Position numbers and translations under genes: made by a program. Below the pieces are notes generated by a model. It ran no database searches and was not told where the DNA came from. It worked only from the letters and a program-made list of their open reading frames with translations. Shown here piece by piece: positions 8,197-14,418 of a stretch of 64,000 bases of DNA (the stretch's first letter is position 1; every line of letters begins with the position of its first letter). Source of the stretch: Mariniphaga sp964559175. Lineage in GTDB: Bacteria; Bacteroidota; Bacteroidia; Bacteroidales; Prolixibacteraceae. Location of the stretch: positions 33,978-97,977 of the forward strand of contig CAZLGT010000010.1 in NCBI GenBank assembly GCA_964559175.1. The letters run 5' to 3'.

Positions 8197-9516
8197 ATGA
8201 AAAATTCGCCAATTAGTAGAGAGACTGTTGATGAAAAGATAAGGGAACTTCGGATTGCCGACGCGGGTAAAGCGTCCATTCGTGAAATAGTAGCGCTGGT
8301 AAACCTGGTGGAGGAGGAAACCGGCCAAAAATATGTGCGCATGGAAATGGGCGTTCCTGGCTTACCGCCGGCACAGGTTGGAGTGGAGGCTGAAATTGAA
8401 GCGTTACAGCGGGGTGTGGCGGCCATCTATCCCATGGTTGATGGAATAAAACCACTGAAAGAGGAGGCGTCGCGCTTTGTGAAAAATTTCCTCAACATCG
8501 AAGTTTTTCCCAAAGGTTGCATTCCGACCGTTGGTTCCATGCAGGGAACGTATGCTTCTTTTATGGCTGCGGCCAATGCCACTGTTGGGAAAGACACCAC
8601 GCTGTTTATCGACCCGGGGTTTCCGGTGCAAAAACAGCAAATGATGGTGCTGGGGCAGAAATTCGAAACCTTTGACGTGTTTAACTTCAGGGGAGAAAAA
8701 CTGAGGGCCAAACTGGAAGAGTTTCTTTCCAAAGGAAATATCTGTTCCATTGTTTATTCCAATCCGAATAATCCCACCTGGATTTGTTTTACCGACGAAG
8801 AATTGCAGATTATCGGCGATTTGGCCAACAAATACGATGTGATTGTAATGGAAGACCTGGCTTACTTCGGCATGGATTTCCGGCAGGATTTTTCGAAACC
8901 CGGCCAGCCGCCTTATCAGCCAACGGTTGCAAAATACACCAACAATTACATATTGTTTATTTCCAGTTCCAAAATATTTTCGTATGCCGGCCAGCGGTGC
9001 GGTCTGATGGTAATTTCCGATGTTCTTTTTAAACGCGATTACCCGGCGTTGCAAAAACGGTTTGGAGGAACTGATTTTGGCAGTACCATCACATTGCGAT
9101 TACTTTACGCACTTTCGTCAGGTACCAGCCATTCTGCACAGTGGGCACTTGCCGCTATGTTGAAAGCCGCCAACGAAGGCCGTTTTAATTTTGTGGAAGA
9201 AGTGAAGGAGTATGGTGAGAAAGCCAAAGTAATGAAAAAACTTTTCCTCGAAAACGGATTCGATATAGTTTACAAAAAAGACATAGACCTGCCCGTTGCC
9301 GACGGATTCTATTTCACCATATCGTACCCGGTAATGACAGGAAACCAACTGGTTGCAAACCTTCTTTATTATGGAATCAGCGCCATTGCACTCGACAATA
9401 CAGGAAGCAACGAGGAGGGTATCCGTGCCTGTGTTTCGTTTGTGAAACGCGAACAGTTTGCTGATTTGGAACACCGGTTAAAATTATTCAACGCCCATTT
9501 TTCTGAAAATAACTGA
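8197..9516 (+). CDS. PLP-dependent class I/II aminotransferase
   Basis: 439-residue fold-type I aminotransferase. Visible motifs are SNPNNPTW (188-195), the pyridine-ring Asp in VMEDLAYFG (Asp220), and the Schiff-base lysine in SSSKIFSYAGQRCG (Lys259, with Arg267). The C-terminal domain ends with an SNEEGIRACVSF substrate-binding segment. Its place between pheA and the 2-oxoacid oxidoreductase operon makes transamination of phenylpyruvate or other aryl or branched-chain 2-oxoacids the likely job; the exact substrate cannot be read. It is longer than AspC by about 40 residues. It sits 12 bases before the Crp-type regulator. Confidence 0.88.
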   Translation: MKNSPISRETVDEKIRELRIADAGKASIREIVALVNLVEEETGQKYVRMEMGVPGLPPAQVGVEAEIEALQRGVAAIYPMVDGIKPLKEEASRFVKNFLNIEVFPKGCIPTVGSMQGTYASFMAAANATVGKDTTLFIDPGFPVQKQQMMVLGQKFETFDVFNFRGEKLRAKLEEFLSKGNICSIVYSNPNNPTWICFTDEELQIIGDLANKYDVIVMEDLAYFGMDFRQDFSKPGQPPYQPTVAKYTNNYILFISSSKIFSYAGQRCGLMVISDVLFKRDYPALQKRFGGTDFGSTITLRLLYALSSGTSHSAQWALAAMLKAANEGRFNFVEEVKEYGEKAKVMKKLFLENGFDIVYKKDIDLPVADGFYFTISYPVMTGNQLVANLLYYGISAIALDNTGSNEEGIRACVSFVKREQFADLEHRLKLFNAHFSENN

Positions 9517-9528
9517 GGGAGGAAGAGG

Positions 9529-10095
9529 ATGGATCAACAGAAAGTTCTTTTAAGGTATAATGTCACACTCAAATTGCTTCAAAACCTTAGCCTTAAAAGT
9601 AAACCAACTGTTCTGAAAAAAGGAGAATCTTTTATTGACTATGGTGAAAAAACACAGAAAATTGGCATTTTGATAAGTGGTCTGCTTTATTCCACCTACG
9701 TTGCCGAAAGTGGTACAGAATGGGTTTCGCGGTTTTTTTTTCCTCCCAATAATTTTATTGTGAGCAATCACCGAAGCTTTTATCTGGGAAAAAACTCCAG
9801 CGAATCCATCCGGGCATACGAAGACTCAGAATTAATTTACATAGCCAAAGAGGAGTTCAAATATTTACTCGATAATAATTCCGGATTCGAGCGTACCGTC
9901 AGGATACTTGCCGAAGAAAGTTATGTGCAGGCCCTGGAGCGAATCCACTCGTTTCAGTCGCTGAATGCCGAACAGCGAATTCGTAAATTTTTTGATGAAT
10001 ACCCTGAATTGGGAAAAAAACTGCAACGCCAGCACATTGCCTCCTATTTGGGTATTCACCGCAACATTCTTACCCGGTTTCTTTATAAAATCTGA
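9529..10095 (+). CDS. Crp/Fnr-family transcriptional regulator
   Basis: 188 residues. An N-terminal cyclic-nucleotide-binding-type beta-roll (about 20-120; FIDYGEKTQKIGILISGLLYSTY) is followed by a helical linker and a short helix-turn-helix (RQHIASYLGIHRNILTRFL, 165-185). This shortened Crp form is common in Bacteroidota. No cysteine cluster for an Fe-S cluster is present, so it is not a classical Fnr. It is 12 bases after the aminotransferase and may control that operon or the oxidoreductase operon that starts 219 bases downstream. The effector is unknown. Confidence 0.88.
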   Translation: MDQQKVLLRYNVTLKLLQNLSLKSKPTVLKKGESFIDYGEKTQKIGILISGLLYSTYVAESGTEWVSRFFFPPNNFIVSNHRSFYLGKNSSESIRAYEDSELIYIAKEEFKYLLDNNSGFERTVRILAEESYVQALERIHSFQSLNAEQRIRKFFDEYPELGKKLQRQHIASYLGIHRNILTRFLYKI

Positions 10096-10216
10096 TAAAG
10101 CAACATTAGTTGCATAGTTTCCGCCGGTTAAAAAATAGTTTTGCAAACCGGATTCAAATTTTAACCGGAACAGAGGAAAAACTAACAATTTATTAGTGGA
10201 TTTTTTAATTGGTTTA

Positions 10217-10230
10217 AAGATTTAAATCTT
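10217..10230. promoter_or_regulatory. 14-bp palindrome upstream of the oxidoreductase operon
   Basis: AAGATTTAAATCTT is a perfect 14-bp inverted repeat 85 bases before the ferredoxin gene and after the Crp-type regulator. It could be an operator, but it is A+T-rich and could be chance. Confidence 0.25.
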
Positions 10231-10314
10231 CGGAAGGTTTATTGGAATAACCTGATTTTTATGGTGTTTTTAAATGGAAAAGGTTGTTAATTTTAGCAGA
10301 AAATTTGATAAAAT

Positions 10315-10539
10315 ATGGCAAAAGTAAGAGGAGCTGTCGTAGTTGACAAAGAAGGTTGCAAAGGTTGTGAGCTTTGTGTGGAAGCCTGTCCTGAAGACGT
10401 TTTGGCTTTGAATAAGGAAGTAAACAGTCGCGGTTATCATTATTCATATATGAAAAATCCCGAGGCCTGTATTGGTTGCGCCAACTGCGGCGTGGTTTGT
10501 CCTGATACCTGTATTACGATTTACCGGGTCAGAATTTAA
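10315..10539 (+). CDS. Ferredoxin subunit (2x[4Fe-4S]) of 2-oxoacid:ferredoxin oxidoreductase
   Basis: 74-residue 8Fe ferredoxin-type subunit (delta/KorD-like). Two cluster-binding motifs are intact: C15-x2-C18-x2-C21-x3-C25 and C52-x2-C55-x2-C58-x3-C62, each followed by Pro. It transfers electrons between the TPP site of the alpha/beta subunits and free ferredoxin. In related operons it directly precedes the alpha subunit; here 484 bases holding a four-helix-bundle gene separate them, so the insertion has probably interrupted a once-compact operon. Confidence 0.92.
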   Translation: MAKVRGAVVVDKEGCKGCELCVEACPEDVLALNKEVNSRGYHYSYMKNPEACIGCANCGVVCPDTCITIYRVRI

Positions 10540-10571
10540 GGACGTAATAGCAGAATCAGATTAACTTCCTG

Positions 10572-10589
10572 ATTCCTTATTCCTTATTC
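10572..10589. repeat. A/T-rich repeat at left edge of four-helix-bundle insert
   Basis: ATTCCTTATTCCTTATTC lies 49 bases upstream of the four-helix-bundle gene. It is roughly the reverse complement of the GGAATAAG-type tract at 10991-11023, so the insert is bracketed by imperfect inverted short repeats. Confidence 0.6.
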
Positions 10590-10628
10590 GATATTTTTTA
10601 TTTAAGAATACATTTAAGTTGAACTGAT

Positions 10629-10997
10629 ATGAATACGAACAGGATTTTTGATTTGGAAGACCGATTAATAGATTTTTCAATTGAAACCAGTGAGATTGTA
10701 GAACAATTACCATCAACCAAATTTGCAAATCATATTGGTGGTCAATTAATAAGATCGGGTAGCTCACCTGCTTTGAATTATGGAGAAGCACAATCTGCCG
10801 AGTCACCAGTTGATTTTATTCATAAATTGAAAGTAGTACTTAAGGAATTACGTGAAAGCAGAGTTTGTTTGAAAATTATAATCAGAAAACCATTATTACC
10901 CGAAGCAAGAGTGTTACCTACTTTAAATGAATGTAATGAATTGATTGCAATTTTTTTGAAAAGTATTGATACGGCGAATAAGAATAGAAGGAAATAA
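10629..10997 (+). CDS. Four-helix-bundle protein (23S rRNA intervening-sequence protein family)
   Basis: 122 residues. The pattern FDLEDRLIDFSIETSEIVEQLP, then NHIGGQLIRSGSSPALNYGEA, then KLKVVLKELRESRVCLKII is the signature of the S23/IVP four-helix-bundle family. These proteins are found inside rRNA intervening sequences and also scattered singly between chromosomal genes; their molecular job is not established. This copy sits between the ferredoxin and alpha subunit genes of one enzyme, on the same strand, with A/T-rich repeats on both sides. The placement looks like a later insertion. Its composition is more A+T-rich than its neighbours. Confidence 0.88.
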   Translation: MNTNRIFDLEDRLIDFSIETSEIVEQLPSTKFANHIGGQLIRSGSSPALNYGEAQSAESPVDFIHKLKVVLKELRESRVCLKIIIRKPLLPEARVLPTLNECNELIAIFLKSIDTANKNRRK

Positions 10998-11023
10998 GGA
11001 ATAAGAAATAAGAAATAAGAAAT
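10991..11023. repeat. A/T-rich tandem repeat at right edge of four-helix-bundle insert
   Basis: The tract repeats AATAAG(A/G) about four times, overlaps the last codons of the four-helix-bundle gene and runs to just before the alpha-subunit gene. It is the inverted partner of the tract at 10572-10589 and probably marks the right boundary of the insertion. Confidence 0.6.
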
Positions 11024-11044
11024 TTGGAACATAAAACTTATACA

Positions 11045-12142
11045 ATGGGAGAACTTAGATTAATGAAGGGGAACGAGGTGCTGGCCGAGGCTGCCATCCG
11101 GTGCGGATGCGACGGCTATTTCGGCTATCCCATTACACCTCAGTCGGAAGTGATGGAAATGCTGATGGACCGCCAGCCCTGGGACGAAACCGGAATGGTG
11201 GTTTTGCAGGCCGAAAGCGAGGTGGCGGCCATTAACATGGTTTATGGCGCTGCCGGAGCTGGAAAGAAAGTGATGACTTCATCATCCAGCCCGGGCGTGA
11301 GCTTGATGTCGGAGGGTATTTCATACATAGCAGGCGCCGAGTTGCCCTGCCTGCTTGTAAACGTTCAGCGAGGCGGGCCCGGCCTTGGAACCATCCAGCC
11401 ATCGCAGGCAGATTATGCTCAGGCGGTGAAAGGAGGAGGGCACGGCGATTACAAAATGATTGTGCTGGCCCCGTCGTCGGTGCAGGAAATGAACGATTTT
11501 GTGGATTTAGGCTTCGAACTGGCATTTAAATACCGCAACCCGGCCATGATTTTAACCGATGGCGCCATTGGGCAGATGATGGAAAAAGTAGAGCTTTCGG
11601 ACTACAAGAAACGCTGGACTGATGAAGAAGTAATTGAAAAAAACGGCAGCTGGGCAACGGTTGGAAAACCATCGACCCGCGAACGCAATGTCATCACTTC
11701 CCTTGAACTCGATTCAGCAAAAATGGAAGTAAACAACCAGCGTTTTCAGGAAAAATACCGGAAGATGGAAGCGGAAGAGCAGCGCTACGAAGCCATTCAG
11801 TGCGACGATGCCGAATACCTTTTTGTGGCCTTTGGAACGGCTGCAAGGGTTTGTGAAAAAGCAGTGGAAATTGCACGTGAGAAAGGCATTAAAGTTGGTT
11901 TGCTCCGGCCCATTACCCTTTTCCCGTTCCCAAAAAACATTATTAAAGAACTGGCGCCAAAGGTAAAAGGCTTTTTATCGGTTGAAATGAACGCCGGTCA
12001 AATGGTGGAAGATGTAAAATTAGCAGTGTATGACGCCGGTTGTAACCAAAGGGTTGAATTTTTCGGAAGAATGGGTGGAATCATCCCATCGCCCGGTGAT
12101 GTGGTGGAAGCGCTGGAACAAAAACTAATGAAGGAGGGATAA
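11045..12142 (+). CDS. vorB: 2-oxoacid:ferredoxin oxidoreductase, alpha subunit (VorB/KorA type)
   Basis: Catalyses, with its partner subunits, the reversible CoA-dependent oxidative decarboxylation of a 2-oxoacid to acyl-CoA with ferredoxin. 365 residues from the ATG at 11045; a TTG at 11024 is possible but lies against the repeat tract. The start MGELRLMKGNEVLAEAAIRCG and the YPITPQSEVMEML, SSSSPGVSLMSEGISY and VQRGGPGLGT segments are those of the alpha chain. The closest named type is 3-methyl-2-oxobutanoate (branched-chain) oxidoreductase, but pheA and paaK upstream make aryl pyruvates equally plausible substrates. The beta gene follows after 2 bases. Confidence 0.9.
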   Translation: MGELRLMKGNEVLAEAAIRCGCDGYFGYPITPQSEVMEMLMDRQPWDETGMVVLQAESEVAAINMVYGAAGAGKKVMTSSSSPGVSLMSEGISYIAGAELPCLLVNVQRGGPGLGTIQPSQADYAQAVKGGGHGDYKMIVLAPSSVQEMNDFVDLGFELAFKYRNPAMILTDGAIGQMMEKVELSDYKKRWTDEEVIEKNGSWATVGKPSTRERNVITSLELDSAKMEVNNQRFQEKYRKMEAEEQRYEAIQCDDAEYLFVAFGTAARVCEKAVEIAREKGIKVGLLRPITLFPFPKNIIKELAPKVKGFLSVEMNAGQMVEDVKLAVYDAGCNQRVEFFGRMGGIIPSPGDVVEALEQKLMKEG

Positions 12143-12144
12143 TA

Positions 12145-12933
12145 ATGGATATTAAAGAAATAATAAAACCGGAAAACCTGGTTTACAGTAAATCGAAGGT
12201 TCAGATTGACACGATTATGCACTACTGCCCGGGATGTACCCACGGGGTGGTTCATAAACTCATTTCGGAACTGATTGATGAAATGGGCCTTCAGGAAAAA
12301 ACCGTTGGCGTGGCACCGGTTGGCTGTGCAGTTTTTGCTTACAACTATATAGATATCGACTGGCAGGAAGCAGCCCACGGACGGGCGCCGGCGGTAGCCA
12401 CAGGAATTGTTCGCCTGAATCCCGAAAAGTTCGTATTTACCTATCAGGGCGACGGTGACCTGGCCTCCATTGGTGCGGCTGAAATCATCCATGCCTGCAA
12501 CCGCGGCGAAAACATCCTGGTAGTGTTCATTAACAACGGTATCTACGGAATGACTGGCGGGCAGATGGCGCCTACTACCATCGAAAATATGGTGACCTCG
12601 ACAACGCCTTGCGGACGAGATCATGAACGAAATGGATATCCGCTGAAAATGACCGATTTGGTAGCACAACTGCCGGGAACATCGTATGTTACAAGGCAGT
12701 CGGCCCAAAGCGCACCGGCAGTGCGGAAATGTAAAAGGGCACTAAAAAAAGGCATTCAGAACGTGCTCGACAAAAAAGGGACATCGTTTGTGGAAGTGGT
12801 TTCCACCTGCAACTCGGGCTGGAAAATGACACCGGTACAAGCCAACAAATGGATGGAAGAAAATATGTTTCCGTATTATCCGCTGGGCGATATGAAAGAC
12901 AGTGAAAAAGGTGAACCCGTTTCAAACAATTAA
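12145..12933 (+). CDS. 2-oxoacid:ferredoxin oxidoreductase, beta subunit (TPP-binding)
   Basis: 262 residues. The cysteine pair HYCPGCTHG near residue 30 and the thiamine-diphosphate motif GDGDLASIG...NNGIYGMTGGQ (about 97-135) identify the KorB-type beta chain. Cys in VSTCNSGW is another conserved position. It starts 2 bases after the alpha gene and is followed 12 bases later by gamma, so alpha, beta and gamma are one transcription unit. No separate cluster-binding domain is fused, consistent with the detached ferredoxin subunit at 10315. Confidence 0.93.
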   Translation: MDIKEIIKPENLVYSKSKVQIDTIMHYCPGCTHGVVHKLISELIDEMGLQEKTVGVAPVGCAVFAYNYIDIDWQEAAHGRAPAVATGIVRLNPEKFVFTYQGDGDLASIGAAEIIHACNRGENILVVFINNGIYGMTGGQMAPTTIENMVTSTTPCGRDHERNGYPLKMTDLVAQLPGTSYVTRQSAQSAPAVRKCKRALKKGIQNVLDKKGTSFVEVVSTCNSGWKMTPVQANKWMEENMFPYYPLGDMKDSEKGEPVSNN

Positions 12934-12945
12934 AAACCAGAAGTT

Positions 12946-13497
12946 ATGACAGAAGAAATGATAATAGCCGGTTTTGGCGGTCAGGGCGTACTTTCCATGG
13001 GAAAAATTCTCGCCTATTCAGGAATTATGGAAGACAAGGAAGTTACCTGGTTTCCCTCGTACGGGCCCGAAATGCGCGGAGGTACTGCCAATGTTACTGT
13101 TATTGTAAGCGACAACCGCATCAGCTCGCCGGTATTGCACGAATACGATACGGCCATTATTCTGAACCAGCAGAGTATGGACAAATTTGAAAAAGCGGTG
13201 AAACCGGGCGGTACATTGTTGTACGATCCCAACGGAATCGTAAATCACCCTACCCGGAAAGACATCAATATTTACAGAGTGGAAGGCACCAAAACAGCCG
13301 TTGAAATGGGCAATCCCAAAGTGTTCAACATGATTGTTTTCGGCAGTTTCCTGAAGGTGAAACCCATTCTGAAACTCGATAACGTGGAAAAAGGTTTGGA
13401 AAAATCGTTGCCCGAGCGCTACCACAAGCTCATACCGCTAAACCTGGAAGCTATTCAGAAAGGCCGGGAGATTGTGGAAACGGTGCAGGAGGTGTGA
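12946..13497 (+). CDS. 2-oxoacid:ferredoxin oxidoreductase, gamma subunit
   Basis: 183 residues. The gamma-chain hallmark GFGGQGVLSMGKILA is at 8-22 and WFPSYGPEMRGGTANVTVIVSD at about 36-57. It completes the four-subunit complex. The last 84 bases of this gene and its stop region are repeated at 14331-14414 beyond the HEPN/MNT pair. That means either the gene was once duplicated, or the pair arrived with a copy of its target. Confidence 0.92.
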   Translation: MTEEMIIAGFGGQGVLSMGKILAYSGIMEDKEVTWFPSYGPEMRGGTANVTVIVSDNRISSPVLHEYDTAIILNQQSMDKFEKAVKPGGTLLYDPNGIVNHPTRKDINIYRVEGTKTAVEMGNPKVFNMIVFGSFLKVKPILKLDNVEKGLEKSLPERYHKLIPLNLEAIQKGREIVETVQEV

Positions 13498-13518
13498 GGT
13501 AATTTAGTTCGTAACACA

Positions 13519-13911
13519 TCATTGCCGGAGAAGGGCTTCAATTTCATGGATAAATTCTTGTGTTTTTGCTATTAGCGGTTTAACTGTTTCTTCATCAAAG
13601 TCAAAAAGATCACCATAATCACCTTTTTGCCTGTAATCGAATAGTTTGGAAAATAGTTTCCCATTTTCCTTTGAAAATTTTCCTGTTTTTACGAAATGAA
13701 GACTAAATTGTCTTCTTGCTCCATCATGTGACTGGGTTTCAATTTCATATTTTAGCAGGAGTGCAATAACCGCATAAAAGCATGCATAATACAACCGGTT
13801 GATTACAGCATTCCATTTGTTATTGCCGGCTAATATCAAAGCTTCTTCAAAAGATTCTTTGGCCCGGTTAAGTCTGTAGAAAATATAATCATTCCGGTTT
13901 TCAATAATCAT
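13519..13911 (-). CDS. HEPN-domain protein, candidate toxin partner
   Basis: 130 residues, mostly helical. The core RLYYACFYAVIALLLK (39-54) followed by FVKTGKF (73-79) and LFDYRQKGDYGD matches the UPF0332-like HEPN group. Many HEPN proteins are RNases; R67-x4-H72 fits the R-x4-6-H spacing, but whether it is the catalytic motif is uncertain. The coding end overlaps its MNT partner by 4 bases (13908-13911). The pair is antisense to the oxidoreductase operon and lies 21 bases past it. Likely a toxin-antitoxin-type or nucleotide-transfer module. Confidence 0.85.
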   Translation of the reverse strand: MIIENRNDYIFYRLNRAKESFEEALILAGNNKWNAVINRLYYACFYAVIALLLKYEIETQSHDGARRQFSLHFVKTGKFSKENGKLFSKLFDYRQKGDYGDLFDFDEETVKPLIAKTQEFIHEIEALLRQ

Positions 13912-14231
13912 AGTCTTATACCCTCCCTTAAAACGGATTTGTATAAAGGCGAAAAAGACATAATGGAATTCCAGTATTTTTTAGGATAAATAAATGCAGA
14001 TATAATTTGTCCGGAATCCAATTCAAGGTCATAAAGCCTATCTCTGAATTTATCTTCTATTTCGTTTGTAACCTTAGGTTCATCAACAAGGATAATTATG
14101 TCCCAGTCTGAATCGGACCGGGAATCTCCTCTTGCCCTCGAACCAAAAAGAAAAGCTTCGGCTGATGGATCCTGGTTGTGAATTGTTTCTGATATTCTGT
14201 CAGTTAATGTATCTGAATTCATAAATTCCAA
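13908..14231 (-). CDS. MNT-type minimal nucleotidyltransferase, candidate antitoxin partner
   Basis: 107 residues. The nucleotidyltransferase signature FGSRARG (29-35) with the paired acidic residues D42-x-D44 in SDSDWDIII is intact, so catalysis is possible. Proteins of this type pair with HEPN partners; in characterised pairs the MNT protein adds AMP to the HEPN toxin and silences it. It is the promoter-proximal gene and overlaps the HEPN gene by 4 bases. The 187 bases upstream, towards the GH95 gene, hold the decayed copy of the gamma-subunit tail. Confidence 0.88.
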   Translation of the reverse strand: MEFMNSDTLTDRISETIHNQDPSAEAFLFGSRARGDSRSDSDWDIIILVDEPKVTNEIEDKFRDRLYDLELDSGQIISAFIYPKKYWNSIMSFSPLYKSVLREGIRL

Positions 14232-14330
14232 TTTTTACAAATTTAGCAAAAAAGTTAAAGACAGATTGAACTTGCTGCTGAAGCTTAAATATTACTCCAA
14301 ATTCCAATATCTTTTAATTTTGATGTCGGA

Positions 14331-14414
14331 CGATACCACAAGCTCATTCCGCTAAATATGGAAGCCATTCAGTAAGGGCAGGAGATTGTGGAAACAGTGC
14401 AGAAGGTGTGAGGT
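14331..14414 (+). pseudogene. Decayed copy of the 3' end of the gamma-subunit gene
   Basis: 84 bases align without gaps to 13417-13500 with about ten mismatches. The reading frame would give RYHKLIPLNMEAIQ, then a stop (TAA where the intact gene has AAA), then GQEIVETVQKV and the same final TGA. It is therefore a non-functional remnant. Together with 13417-13500 it forms a diverged direct repeat around the HEPN/MNT pair. Confidence 0.85.
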
Positions 14415-14418
14415 TATT

